52,990 nt of DNA from Candidatus Methanophagales archaeon (GCA_003336485.1 QENH01000195.1:1-52990); one strand, 5' to 3'; counted from the stretch's first letter, positions 25,505-33,984 are shown. The notes: a model not told the origin generated them from the letters alone. Program-made: numbers and translations.

Positions 25505-27058
25505 TCACCGAACGACCCTAGCCCGCCTCAACCAGTCGATATCCGAGCGATACAAATCACGTATATCTGTCAGCCCCAAACTAAGCATAGCTAATCGGCC
25601 AATACCAAGCCCCCATGCTAAGACTGGATATTGCACACCTATGGGATTCGTTACCTCTTCTCGGAATATACCCGCACCACCCAGTTCGATCCAGCCTCGC
25701 TCGGGCATATAGACCTCCACCTCCACTGACGGCTCGGTATAAGGGAAATAACCCGGTCGGAACCGTATAGAGGGGAACCCCATCTTCTTATAGAATGTGG
25801 CGAGATAGCCAAGCAAGTGGCTGAATGTTACGCCCTTGTCCATGACAATACCCTCCAACTGGTCGAATTCCGGTATGTGCGTTGGATCAATAGTCTCACG
25901 ACGATAAACTCGGTCAATGCAGAAGACCTTAACCGGCGGCTTGGGATGCGAAGCCAGATACTTCAACGTAACAGCAGTGGTATGCGTTCTCAGCAATATC
26001 TCCTCTCCTAACTCGCTTTTCCACTTGCCACCCCAGCCGGAGGAATTTAACGAGCCGCCATGCTCGTGCATCTGCTTCACATTCTCTATCAATTCTTCGG
26101 GCGCGTCTATCGGTTTTCTTCTCGCCAGGTAGAATGTATCCTGCATCTCTCGCGCTGGATGGTCCTGCGGTACAAATAACGCATCGAAATTCCAAAACGC
26201 ACTCTGAGCAAGTTCGCCCTTTATCTCTACGAACCCCATATCAGTGAAAATATGTCTCATAGAGTCTAATATGCGTTGATATGGGTGTACCTTCGCAGGG
26301 TAAACGGATTTTGAGGGTAAATTCACATCATAGGTCTTGAATTTCCGAGCTCGCCATGAGCCGGTTCTTATGAGCTCAGGTGTGAGCTGCGTTATCTCGT
26401 CTTCAACGGCGATACCTCGGGCTATGGTTTCTTTACCCGCTTCTGTTATCGCTATTACTCTAGCCACACGTGAATAGGACTCTAACAAATTCCGTGAACT
26501 CAATAGCGCCAAGGTTTCGTTTATTGCCACTGCGCCGAATTCTTTTGTGACCGCTTCTGCCAATACGTTACCCTCTATTTCTCCCGCATTTACTATTCGC
26601 AGTATCGCATCGCTAATGTCAGACGACAACTCGTCCTGTGCGATTATGGGTATCAATAGCCGTTTACCACCGCTCTTATCGATTTTCGCCCATTTGTTCC
26701 GTAACAGCCAATTTATCGCTATCTTCGATTCCTTGTCATTATCTGCATCGAAAAAGGATTGGAGTTCGTCAACTGTTGCATGGCCCTTGTCAATCAAGAA
26801 CGCAAACGCTCTCTTTTCCGGCAAGCCTTGCTCCGCGTACGTCTTCCCCTCTTCTGTTAGCCGATAATATTCCTCATGTGTCTCTTTTATCTCGCATAAC
26901 CCGTCTTGAGCGAGCATGAATGCCGTTTGCATCACGGCATCGACATTTATCCCCGTTTCTTCTGCTAGGCGAATCGGGTCGCAGAACTCCTTTTCGCCCG
27001 CGATAGCGAGCAAGACATTGTTCTCAGATGCCGTTAGCGCTTTTGACTCTGCTTTCAT
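25505..27058 (-). CDS. pheS: Phenylalanyl-tRNA synthetase alpha subunit
   Basis: The 517-residue protein begins MKAESKALTASENNVLLA at 27058, with archaeal-type N-terminal winged-helix DNA/RNA-binding domains (1-220). A class II catalytic core follows: HPYQRILDSMRHIF, motif 2 around FDALFVPQDHPAREMQDTFY, and motif 3 GLGIGRLAMLSLGLTDIRD near the C-terminus. It charges tRNA-Phe as an alpha2beta2 enzyme; pheT is not in the window. A 41-residue upstream extension is possible in frame but hydrophobic and non-family. A copy of the dispersed repeat forms the leader: its GGTGGAGG lies about 18 bases before the ATG. Confidence 0.93.
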   Translation of the reverse strand: MKAESKALTASENNVLLAIAGEKEFCDPIRLAEETGINVDAVMQTAFMLAQDGLCEIKETHEEYYRLTEEGKTYAEQGLPEKRAFAFLIDKGHATVDELQSFFDADNDKESKIAINWLLRNKWAKIDKSGGKRLLIPIIAQDELSSDISDAILRIVNAGEIEGNVLAEAVTKEFGAVAINETLALLSSRNLLESYSRVARVIAITEAGKETIARGIAVEDEITQLTPELIRTGSWRARKFKTYDVNLPSKSVYPAKVHPYQRILDSMRHIFTDMGFVEIKGELAQSAFWNFDALFVPQDHPAREMQDTFYLARRKPIDAPEELIENVKQMHEHGGSLNSSGWGGKWKSELGEEILLRTHTTAVTLKYLASHPKPPVKVFCIDRVYRRETIDPTHIPEFDQLEGIVMDKGVTFSHLLGYLATFYKKMGFPSIRFRPGYFPYTEPSVEVEVYMPERGWIELGGAGIFREEVTNPIGVQYPVLAWGLGIGRLAMLSLGLTDIRDLYRSDIDWLRRARVVR

Positions 27059-27059
27059 T

Positions 27060-27105
27060 GTGTATATGATGTATAACCTCCACCTATAAATTTGATTTAT
27101 GACAC
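27060..27105 (+). repeat. Dispersed intergenic repeat, copy D (in the pheS leader)
   Basis: The sequence TGTATATGATGTATAACCTC, continuing CACCTATAAATTTGATTTAT, matches the conserved tail of copies B and C. On the minus strand the core reads TTTATAGGTGGAGGTTATAC directly before the pheS start, so here it probably acts as promoter or leader. A loose piece of the other half (ATCTGCGTTCATCTGCGTCC) lies at about 27205-27226. Confidence 0.6.
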
Positions 27106-27252
27106 CAGTCAGATATAAAAACCTTTTCCAGAAAACCATTTTATAACCCTGTATATTATAAACTCGATAGAAGACCGTCAATTCATTATATTTTCAATCC
27201 CGATTATCTGCGTTCATCTGCGTCCGATCATCAAAAATTATTCTTTCTCGTG

Positions 27253-28110
27253 TTATTCTCGTCTACTCTTGAGGTTCCTAATCCGCGGATAGAACATAAC
27301 CAGTAGCGGCAAGAGCAACATCAACCCCACCATCAGTTTGCCTATATTCGTAGCCATGAGGATAAGAATAACCGGGTCCTCATCTTGGCGCAGCTCGAAC
27401 ATGCAGGGTACGGTATAGGCCATGAACGTCGTTGTCAGGTTAAGGATACCGTCATAAGAGCCTTCCGGTGCTGCCAGTGCAGAGACTCGAACCATAGTAG
27501 TTGTATCAGAAGTAAAAGGACTCTTCTTCACGTAGAAATAGAGTACGACACGCCGATCTGTGACCTTTCCGCCTGACTGCGTCGTAACTATAAGCTTCTT
27601 TGCTGTTACCGTCACATTGGGGTACAAATGTTGTACGGCGCCAAACCAAGGCCCTTCCACCCAGCTCATGTTCTGTACCGGTATCTCGACCGTACCCTCT
27701 TCTTCTATTGTGTAGCCCAAGGCGGGATAGCAGACAATAGGCGGATGGAAGCTAGACCGGTTATTCGACTGCAGGACGAGTAAGATAACCGGTTGAAATG
27801 TGTCAGGATTAATATAATCTCGCATGAGCATGACATCAGCGCCCAGACGTTCGGCAACACCTGCGGTATCGTAGTCGGAGCCGATCCAGCCGCCGATTTC
27901 GTTTGATAATGCACGCATATGCTCGTTATTACCGAAGTCCAGCTTCGAGCGCACGGTCAGTGCTTCGTCTGTTGCGTACGAAAGCTCAGTGTCTATCATG
28001 GTGATCGCATGTGCGAAGATCATTGACGGTGTGGAAAGGAGTAGGATAACCACAAACATGAGTAGAAGGAATCCGATTATACGCGAATATTCTTCCAGGA
28101 GTCTTTTCAT
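27253..28110 (-). CDS. EpsI-like/exosortase-associated membrane protein
   Basis: The 285-residue protein has an N-terminal membrane segment (12-34), an extracytoplasmic domain and a C-terminal membrane segment (about 250-275). The domain contains WIGSDYD, then SSFHPPIVCYPALGYTIEEE, the hallmark H-x-P-x-x-C-Y of EpsI domains. EpsI-type proteins accompany exosortases/archaeosortases that process surface proteins and polymers. No archaeosortase gene is in this window; a decayed surface-protein fragment lies just upstream. Family call good, role inferred. Confidence 0.7.
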   Translation of the reverse strand: MKRLLEEYSRIIGFLLLMFVVILLLSTPSMIFAHAITMIDTELSYATDEALTVRSKLDFGNNEHMRALSNEIGGWIGSDYDTAGVAERLGADVMLMRDYINPDTFQPVILLVLQSNNRSSFHPPIVCYPALGYTIEEEGTVEIPVQNMSWVEGPWFGAVQHLYPNVTVTAKKLIVTTQSGGKVTDRRVVLYFYVKKSPFTSDTTTMVRVSALAAPEGSYDGILNLTTTFMAYTVPCMFELRQDEDPVILILMATNIGKLMVGLMLLLPLLVMFYPRIRNLKSRRE

Positions 28111-28166
28111 CTTATCCTCTATTGTCCACAGTTTGTTATGACATATGGTGGCTTTTACTTTCGTTA

Positions 28167-28200
28167 GTTATAAAGATATATAGATAGATAGATATATGTA
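28167..28200. repeat. GATA-type simple repeat
   Basis: A run of TATAGATAGATAGATATATG-like sequence lies upstream of the EpsI-like gene. It is a short microsatellite and may affect the promoter by length variation. Confidence 0.55.
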
Positions 28201-28253
28201 TATCATCAAATAACAAACAGGAAAGTTGCATCGCCGTTGCTCTCGGCGCTTGG

Positions 28254-28460
28254 TCAAGTATCTGTAGTAGACCAGAGGTACATCTTTGGTGATGCGCTAG
28301 CGTCAATCGAAGGTACGTCAACCCAAATTTTGCTGGTGCCGCCATAGTTCCTGATCCCTACTCTGTAATCGTATTTTATGTTATTAGTCAAGTCGGTGAA
28401 CCGGATGCTATCGCCGTTAGGATCATTTTGCGTCTATGCGCCAGCTCCACTTCCCTAAAA
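28254..28460 (-). pseudogene. Decayed surface-protein fragment
   Basis: On the minus strand about 58 codons read NDPNGDSIRFTDLTNNIKYD, then YRVGIRNYGGTSKIWVDV, with a stop at 28254-28256. In-frame stops interrupt a glycine-rich stretch upstream. The hydrophobic/polar alternation and YRVGIRNYGGTS look like one beta-sandwich repeat of a secreted protein. It occupies the gap between two unrelated genes and is best read as a relic. Confidence 0.45.
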
Positions 28461-28476
28461 TCCAAAACCTACATCT

Positions 28477-29967
28477 TCAACGTTCTCCGTGAACTCTGCA
28501 GTTAATCTGACCATATATTACATATTCGACCAACCGTTTGTGCAACTTAACCATAGCAAATGTATCTTGCTTGCAATAGTCCAAAAGGTGCCTTTTTAGC
28601 GTTTCGGCTTCGCTTGCACCATATTTGCCAAGTGCCAGTAAAGCAAAAACAGACATAGCCGTATAGCCATCTCCTATTTCCAGGCCATCATATGACATCT
28701 CAGGCACCAAAACCGGTAGTGTCCGCTTTATTGATGTGCTGCCAAGAAAATCAGGATGATAAAAATTCTTTCTGATGATTGCTTCGAGATCTACCAAACG
28801 GCCTATCAAAAGATTCAAATCCGCCGAAATGTCCGGATATAGTCTTGCAAGGCTGCTTATGACGGTCTTTTCAAAAGAGGTATAAACGATAATACTACCC
28901 TCACCGTTGAGATCTGCGATCAAATGCCCTGCAAGATCTCGCCTGCAATCTCTGCCCGGGTCTGTCAGATATTCTGAATGCTTGACCACAAGACCTAGCT
29001 CAGAGCACTTATGTATGGAATATTGCGTAGGTAGCTGAGTATAGGGTGCAATATCGAGATATAGCGGTATTGCCGTCATAACAGTCTCGAAGTCGAGATA
29101 ATAAGCAGGCCATGAAACGGTTTCTAATTCTGTTTTAAGTCTAGCTTCGATATGCGGTTTCTTTAATTGCACACAATCTTTTGCTCTAACCTGATTTCCA
29201 GTCAACGGTAATCCGGGCGGGATGTCCTCGATACAAACGATGCCCGATTCCGTTAATGCCTCAAATCTTGCTTGATTCAACCGTGGCAGGTCGAATATAT
29301 GATTTTCAATCCCTTGCCCTGTGCAGTCTTTGAACAGTTCACAACTGCGGCATTCAAATCGTAGTTTGGGCTCCGGTTTTTCGCGCATTCCGGTTAATTC
29401 TTCTAGTTCTGCACAAACCGGTTTGAATTCTTCTATTCGCGCTTTTACAGTGTCTGTATGATCTATCTCCACGAACAGTTTTTCTGATGGCATACCCAGC
29501 CGAAACGCCTTTGAAATCAATAATAAAGAGATCGTAGCTATATCAAATCCTGCACGTTCAATAATCATAGCTGTATATGCCATGTCGTCAATGAATTTTT
29601 GTTTGGCGTTTACACTGGATTTGACTTCTATCATGTGCCAACGCCCGTCATCTTTGCGCATTACTATGTCGGCTCTTGTGGTAAAATTATCAATACGAAA
29701 GGCAGCCTCAAAAAGTGTTGACTCTTTTTTGTTACGCATCAAATTCGTTGTCTCCGTCACGGCGGAGTCTAAATCGCGGGCGGCGATTAAGATACCATCA
29801 GGATAAAGCGCTCGTGCACGTATTCCGATTTCTAATCCTTGCTCTATTTGGTATTTCTCGGCTGCGGTTATTGTCGTGGACTTTTCTTCTTCTTTTTGCC
29901 GCATTAACCAGCCTAAGGTAGGACATGTCAGTGCAGTTAAGAATATGCGCTTTGTGATGTTTCGCAT
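28477..29967 (-). CDS. DUF2779 protein: Cas4-like nuclease fused to DEDD exonuclease
   Basis: The 496-residue protein joins two nuclease folds. Residues 1-220 form a RecB/Cas4-like PD-(D/E)XK domain: D100, E114 and K116 (IEVKSS), with four cysteines (C15, then C206, C209, C215) placed as in iron-sulfur nucleases. Residues 285-490 form a DnaQ-like exonuclease with D292/E294 in YYLDFETV, a later DLEAIIRKNFYHPDFLG, and YCKQDTFAM near the end. This is the DUF2779 architecture. It probably degrades or trims nucleic acid in repair or defence. No CRISPR array or cas gene is present. Both active sites look complete. Confidence 0.82.
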   Translation of the reverse strand: MRNITKRIFLTALTCPTLGWLMRQKEEEKSTTITAAEKYQIEQGLEIGIRARALYPDGILIAARDLDSAVTETTNLMRNKKESTLFEAAFRIDNFTTRADIVMRKDDGRWHMIEVKSSVNAKQKFIDDMAYTAMIIERAGFDIATISLLLISKAFRLGMPSEKLFVEIDHTDTVKARIEEFKPVCAELEELTGMREKPEPKLRFECRSCELFKDCTGQGIENHIFDLPRLNQARFEALTESGIVCIEDIPPGLPLTGNQVRAKDCVQLKKPHIEARLKTELETVSWPAYYLDFETVMTAIPLYLDIAPYTQLPTQYSIHKCSELGLVVKHSEYLTDPGRDCRRDLAGHLIADLNGEGSIIVYTSFEKTVISSLARLYPDISADLNLLIGRLVDLEAIIRKNFYHPDFLGSTSIKRTLPVLVPEMSYDGLEIGDGYTAMSVFALLALGKYGASEAETLKRHLLDYCKQDTFAMVKLHKRLVEYVIYGQINCRVHGER

Positions 29968-29983
29968 GATGGTTCCCTCATAT

Positions 29984-30026
29984 ATCTAAATCAAATAAAA
30001 TAAAATAAAATAAAATCAAATTAAAT
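29984..30026. repeat. AAAAT-type simple repeat
   Basis: Several AAAAT pentamers in tandem lie directly upstream of the DUF2779 gene. The run is low-complexity and length-variable in principle, in the expected promoter position for that gene. Confidence 0.55.
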
Positions 30027-30350
30027 TGAAGCAAATCGCACCTACGCTTAAAGATGTGGCTACACTTACTTACTTAGTGTCCCCTATCACTTTGATAGTG
30101 TATTATTCTTCCAATTTTGTTCTTATATCTTTTTGCTTTTCCCAATGCACTTGTCGTTGGATGGAGATGGAGGTGCTTGAACGCGGTTGTACCACAAGCC
30201 CTAATGTAAGGATCTGCAGTTGTTCTGCCTTCTTTACTGTGGTAGGTCTTCTTAGCACCTTTCAAGCCTAGCCGGTGCACGTGGATAAGACTCGCTAAAC
30301 GCGAAGAGAATCCATTGGGATAGTGTATACCGAAGTAATATGACTCGTGT
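30027..30350 (-). other. Gap with an unassigned 68-codon reading
   Basis: On the minus strand 30074-30280 reads as a basic, histidine- and lysine-rich peptide (LGLKGAKKTYHSKEGRTT, then ADPYIRACGTTAFKHLHLHP). The same frame stays open upstream with LASLIHVHRLG. The composition is protein-like and could be the decayed end of a transposase or nuclease gene, but I do not recognise it. No promoter or ribosome binding site is clear. Confidence 0.35.
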
Positions 30351-30572
30351 CTAACTGGATGGATAAACTAGAGCAAGTATATCTCGGACACTGTCGTAGA
30401 AAGCCCTTTGCTCATCGCGATATAGGGGGTCTTTCTCGGTAGCTTTGATTTTCTCGCATGCGTCGCGCCATTTATCTTTATCAAAGCCAAGATTCCGATT
30501 AGATGGATAGTATGCAAGTGATTTTGCTCTCTGTTCTGTAAAGTGTTGCCTCTCATCGTACTCGATGATCAA
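30351..30572 (-). pseudogene. Fragment of an endonuclease-like protein
   Basis: The 73-codon reading begins MIIEYDERQHF, which resembles the E-Y/V-D-x-x-x-H core of DUF559/Vsr-type endonucleases. It continues with GFDKDKWRDACEKIKA and YRDEQRAFYDSVRDILALVY. An upstream half with the first acidic catalytic residue would be expected and is absent: the reading begins right beside dispersed repeat copy B. I take it as the surviving C-terminal part of a small nuclease. A real short gene is possible. Confidence 0.45.
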
Positions 30573-30584
30573 ATTTTTTGATTG

Positions 30585-30690
30585 TACATATATAGTATAA
30601 CTTCTACCTATAAATTTGATTTAGGACGCTGATTTACATTGATTTAATTCCTTCTGCATTAATCTGCGTTAATCTGTGTCAATAAATTAT
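30585..30690 (+). repeat. Dispersed intergenic repeat, copy B
   Basis: This copy is complete: the tail TATAGTATAACTTCTACCTA, then TAAATTTGATTTAGGACGC, then the degenerate half TAATCTGCGTTAATCTGTGT. It is the clearest copy of the family and sits between a nuclease fragment and a tiny open reading frame. Confidence 0.7.
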
Positions 30691-30777
30691 TTTCTTGAGC
30701 AAATCGCGCATCACATTAACGATATTTTCCATCTTTCTCGTATCCTCTTCCACGGCTATCCTGAATTTCTTAATCAT
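30679..30777 (-). CDS. Possible 32-residue small protein
   Basis: An ATG at 30775-30777 (minus strand) opens 32 codons, MIKKFRIAVEEDTRKMENIV and on, ending KKIIY before TGA. GAGGTATT lies 7 bases upstream as a Shine-Dalgarno. The peptide is a charged amphipathic helix. It lies about 75 bp after the APH-like gene in the same direction. Supported only by the ribosome binding site and protein-like composition. It could be the tail of a lost gene. Confidence 0.4.
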   Translation of the reverse strand: MIKKFRIAVEEDTRKMENIVNVMRDLLKKIIY

Positions 30778-30851
30778 GTTAATACCTCATTCGTTTTCGG
30801 TATTCGTTATTTAATCTCTTTGAGACGATTCCCACCTTTAATCCCCATTCA

Positions 30852-31934
30852 TCACCCCAAATACCCCGCCACATTTTTATAATCGAACTTATCCGTATCA
30901 AGCACATTATTAATGAAGTTGAACATTTTCAGTCTCGTATCCGCCGAGATGTTCGGGTACCAGATAGGCGAGGCAACTACGAGCCCTCGAAACGCATAAA
31001 ATGGCTGTATCGCCTCCAACAATCCATAATCGCCCGTCTTTTCGAGATACACATCGAAAAACATCTGGAACAATCGCATAAAATCTGTATCAACCTCAGC
31101 ACCATCAGTTTTAAGAAGCCCGAAGAAGAGATAATTTATTGTCATTGAGGATACATCGTCAGCAGCTTCGCCCCATTCGCCCCTACTCCGGTCAAGCGCC
31201 GTAAAATCAGCCCCTTCACGGAAAAGGACATTCCAGGGATGAAAATCGCCATGAACCATGCACAACCTTTGTGTTCGCGCCTTCAGTTGCCATCGCCAGT
31301 CTATGCATTTCTTCTCTATTTCTTTCAGCTCGTCGCTCGTTATGAACTCATTCCCTGGCGGATAACTGTCGGTGAGCCCGAAGATACATTCGCTATGCCC
31401 TACCAACTCCCGTAATCGTCGCACATAGAGTCCCGTATCTGCTTTTTTGACCGCATGTATACCAGCCAAATAAGAAGCCAGAGCAGATGCTCTATCTTCA
31501 TCCATTTTTCTTAATTCTCCGCCTTCTCTTAACCTATCCAGATCCATAGCGTACTCTTCGCCGTCTACCTTCTCGCATACAATGAAATATTCTTCTGCAT
31601 CGCCTGCTGATTCCATACGGCCATCTTTCGTAAAGTAGCCGACATCGAGCGATTTGACGTGCGTCGGTAGTGTATTGAATGCGTGATGCTGCCAGATCAA
31701 TACTTGCGCACGGTCCGCGAGATGGTCATGCCCAAACCCATCACCTTTCATCGAAGAGATAACTACTTCTTTCCTTTCCCCTTCTCCAGTCTCAAACACT
31801 ATGAAGTAAGGTTTGCCGTACCCAAACCCTTTTATCTCTTCGCCCTGTTTCGACTCCAGTCCCTTTACGCTTTCTATTTTTACCGATGTTCTGAACTTAT
31901 CTTCCAAATAGCCTCTTATTTTTTCTTCCAACAT
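30852..31934 (-). CDS. Aminoglycoside phosphotransferase-like (APH) kinase
   Basis: The 360-residue protein has the small-molecule kinase fold: catalytic loop LCMVHGDFHPWNVLF (HGDxxxxN) and a metal-binding loop FTALDRSRGEWGEAADDVSS. The N-terminal lobe contains a V-V-I-S-S-M-K strand in place of the usual VLK lysine strand. The GHDHLADRAQVLIWQHHAFN stretch is unusual for drug kinases. Substrate is unknown; metabolite kinases (sugars, choline, protein) share this fold. It stands alone, with a short basic region after it. Confidence 0.78.
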   Translation of the reverse strand: MLEEKIRGYLEDKFRTSVKIESVKGLESKQGEEIKGFGYGKPYFIVFETGEGERKEVVISSMKGDGFGHDHLADRAQVLIWQHHAFNTLPTHVKSLDVGYFTKDGRMESAGDAEEYFIVCEKVDGEEYAMDLDRLREGGELRKMDEDRASALASYLAGIHAVKKADTGLYVRRLRELVGHSECIFGLTDSYPPGNEFITSDELKEIEKKCIDWRWQLKARTQRLCMVHGDFHPWNVLFREGADFTALDRSRGEWGEAADDVSSMTINYLFFGLLKTDGAEVDTDFMRLFQMFFDVYLEKTGDYGLLEAIQPFYAFRGLVVASPIWYPNISADTRLKMFNFINNVLDTDKFDYKNVAGYLG

Positions 31935-32014
31935 CGCTCTCTATTGTACCTAAAGTATATTATTTCTTTGGTAAATAACGCTTTAAAAACTTTTTGATTG
32001 TATAAGGCGCACTT

Positions 32015-32296
32015 CTAACGTCGTATGGAAAAACTAGTAGACTCTCCTGTATACTCTTCCTTTATAACGTTAACCGAAGACACCTTCGCAGCAGGTGGTC
32101 CATAATGGCAATATTCAACCATTTCATCTACTTTTTCCTTCTCGCCTTCAAATACCGCTTCTACCCGTCCATCCTTCATGTTTCGCACCCATCCCTTCAC
32201 ACCCCTAATATTCGCTTCAACTCTTGTAGTATAACGAAATAGAACCCCCTGCACTTTCCCCTTGACAAACGCATGCGCTCTAACTTTAGATTCCAT
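32015..32296 (-). CDS. acyP: Acylphosphatase
   Basis: The 93-residue protein has the acylphosphatase signature KGKVQGVLFRYTTR, which holds the phosphate-binding Arg, and GWVRNMKDGRVEAVFEG with the catalytic Asn. It hydrolyses acyl phosphates. I start at MESKVRAHAF (32296); an in-frame ATG at 32311 adds five residues. Family length is about 90. It precedes tRNA-Glu on the same strand. Confidence 0.92.
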   Translation of the reverse strand: MESKVRAHAFVKGKVQGVLFRYTTRVEANIRGVKGWVRNMKDGRVEAVFEGEKEKVDEMVEYCHYGPPAAKVSSVNVIKEEYTGESTSFSIRR

Positions 32297-32325
32297 CGTT
32301 CTCTCATACAATACGGGCAGATTAA

Positions 32326-32400
32326 TGCTCCGGTCGGGATTCGAACCCGAGTCCTTGGCTCGAAAGGCCGAGATGATTGGCCGAGCTACACTACCGGAGC
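32326..32400 (-). tRNA. tRNA-Glu (UUC)
   Basis: The 75-nt sequence folds as a cloverleaf: acceptor GCTCCGG/CCGGAGC, anticodon loop CTTTCGA with anticodon TTC, a perfect five-pair T stem around GGTTCGAATCC, and discriminator A. CCA is not encoded. The anticodon stem TCGGC/GCCAA has an unpaired C28-A42 position. No intron. Confidence 0.88.
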
Positions 32401-32459
32401 AAATAATAAAAAAATCTGCGGAAAGACTTAAAATTGTCTTAATATCATATTCGTTTTAT

Positions 32460-32804
32460 CTATCCGAATAGCGAAGAAAGTCCTTCCATACCTGTCTCCT
32501 CTGCTTTTTCCTCCTCTTCAGCCGTCTTCTCTGTCTTCTCTTTCTTCCCTTTCTTTTCCGCCTCGCCCGTTTCAGGTGCCGCTGCCGGAGCCTGTGCTGG
32601 CATCGCAGGTGCCGCAGGCGCATATGCAGGTTGTGCTTGCGCCATCGCCTCATCTATGTCAACATCGTTAAGAGCGGAAATCAATGCTTTCACTCTACCT
32701 ACCTCTGCCTCAACACCGGCTGCTTTCATTACCGCGGTCATTCCATCCTCTGTGACTTCCTTACCCGAATTATGTAAGAGCAGTGCAGCATATATATATT
32801 CCAT
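32460..32804 (-). CDS. rpl12: 50S ribosomal protein P1 (archaeal L12)
   Basis: The 114-residue protein starts MEYIYAALLLHNSGKEVTED, runs through LISALNDVDIDEAM, then an Ala/Pro-rich hinge and a Lys/Glu-rich segment, and ends GLSSLFG, the P1 stalk signature that recruits elongation factors. The gene is usually last in an L11-L1-L10-L12 operon, but here it is alone between two tRNA genes. On the minus strand a GGAGGT at about 32817-32822 and TATA at 32858-32867 lie upstream. Confidence 0.93.
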   Translation of the reverse strand: MEYIYAALLLHNSGKEVTEDGMTAVMKAAGVEAEVGRVKALISALNDVDIDEAMAQAQPAYAPAAPAMPAQAPAAAPETGEAEKKGKKEKTEKTAEEEEKAEETGMEGLSSLFG

Positions 32805-32857
32805 ATCTTCGTTTTACCTCCTTCTCTTTTCCTTTTACATCCTATACTCTCTTTTAC

Positions 32858-32867
32858 TATATAAAAC
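32858..32867 (-). promoter_or_regulatory. TATA box of rpl12
   Basis: GTTTTATATA on the minus strand lies about 54 bases before the rpl12 ATG. A GGAGGT ribosome binding site lies between them, so the message has a leader of roughly 30 bases. Confidence 0.55.
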
Positions 32868-32945
32868 AAAATTAAAAGGAAGTGGTATTAAAAAAACCTT
32901 TCTTTCAAAAACTTTTAAACGCTTTATTTAGCAAAGAGCTATATA

Positions 32946-33018
32946 TGGAGCCGCTGGGATTTGAACCCAGGTCATCGGGTTCGAAGCCCGATGGGATAGT
33001 CCGCTACCACACGGCTCC
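32946..33018 (-). tRNA. tRNA-Arg (UCG)
   Basis: The 73-nt cloverleaf has acceptor GGAGCCG/CGGCTCC, anticodon stem TCGGG/CCCGA around loop CTTCGAA (anticodon TCG), T arm CTGGGTTCAAATCCCAG, and discriminator A. CCA is not encoded, and the anticodon arm is fully paired. No intron. It is followed downstream by rpl12 on the same strand. Confidence 0.9.
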
Positions 33019-33049
33019 ACAAATATGTAATAGATGTCCTTCATACTAA

Positions 33050-33883
33050 TTAACGATTATCGCTATAGCTTGCTAATATCTCAAATATTAGTCTTGAAGC
33101 GTTAATGCTAGTAATACAGTTATTGTTATCCCGCTTTGGATTCACCTCTACCACATCGCTTGCAACCACGTTCACCCGCTTTATTATCCCACGTACCAAA
33201 GAGATCACGCTTTCGAGCGATAGCCCGCACGGCTCTGGATTATCCACTCCCGGTGCTATACTAGGGTCGAGCGCATCAATATCAATCGAGAGATACGTTT
33301 TTTCGTTATCGCTACCTATTTCCTTTAATATCCCGTCTACACCCTTTTCCATTAGCATCGCAGCATCGTAAATCCTTATCTTGTCTTTTATTACTGTATA
33401 CTCTGCTTCCGAAGAAGACCTAACACCTATCTGAAGTACATTCTCAAATCCTATTAATTCCGCTATTCGACGCATCACACATGCGTTGGAAAGTTTATTG
33501 TTTTTATATGTGTCACGGAGATCGGCATGGGCATCTATGACTATCACTTTGGCGACCTCGTCACACTTGAAAAGTGATTTGACGAGCGGATACGAAATGG
33601 AATGGTCACCGCCGATGAAGATTTTTCTTCTCGTGGTGTCAACTTCCACACTGCTTTTAAAGTTACGCTCTAATATCATATCTCCGGAATCGTAATAGAG
33701 CAAATCGGACAATTCGAGCTTATAGTCCCATATGAATGTTTCAAGTAGTTGCGATGCCTTTCGTATCGCTTTTGGTCCGTATCTTGTCCCTTTCTTAAAT
33801 GCATTGCTATCAAAAGGGACGCCGATTATTTCGTACCATGACTTTTCCTTATCCGCTTCTGAGAGCGAGCCCGCGAATTTCAT
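33050..33883 (-). CDS. speB: Agmatinase/arginase-family ureohydrolase
   Basis: The 277-residue protein has all three manganese motifs: GGDHS, VIDAHADLRD and SIDIDALDPS. The family N-terminal GVPFDSNAFKKGTRYGPKAI is intact. Agmatinase converts agmatine to putrescine for polyamine synthesis, the usual role in archaea; arginase or guanidinase activity cannot be excluded. It ends 32 bp before the tRNA-Arg gene. Confidence 0.9.
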   Translation of the reverse strand: MKFAGSLSEADKEKSWYEIIGVPFDSNAFKKGTRYGPKAIRKASQLLETFIWDYKLELSDLLYYDSGDMILERNFKSSVEVDTTRRKIFIGGDHSISYPLVKSLFKCDEVAKVIVIDAHADLRDTYKNNKLSNACVMRRIAELIGFENVLQIGVRSSSEAEYTVIKDKIRIYDAAMLMEKGVDGILKEIGSDNEKTYLSIDIDALDPSIAPGVDNPEPCGLSLESVISLVRGIIKRVNVVASDVVEVNPKRDNNNCITSINASRLIFEILASYSDNR

Positions 33884-33984
33884 CTTACTAACTAACTTTG
33901 GTAGGGGAATAGATTATTAATACTTGTTTACCGCGGAGCCTGCAGAGAACACAGGGTGTCTTTCGTGATTAATATTTATCTTAT

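Noticed and set aside
27059-27181. 41-residue N-terminal extension of pheS
   Set aside because: It crosses the dispersed repeat/leader and is hydrophobic without family similarity; the start at 27058 has a Shine-Dalgarno-like GGTGGAGG.
30676-30882. 68-codon plus-strand reading near repeat copy B
   Set aside because: No ribosome binding site. It is antisense to the 32-residue reading and to the end of the APH-like gene.
32456-32653. Arg/Lys-rich minus-strand reading inside rpl12
   Set aside because: It is a shifted frame over the Ala/Pro/Lys hinge of P1.
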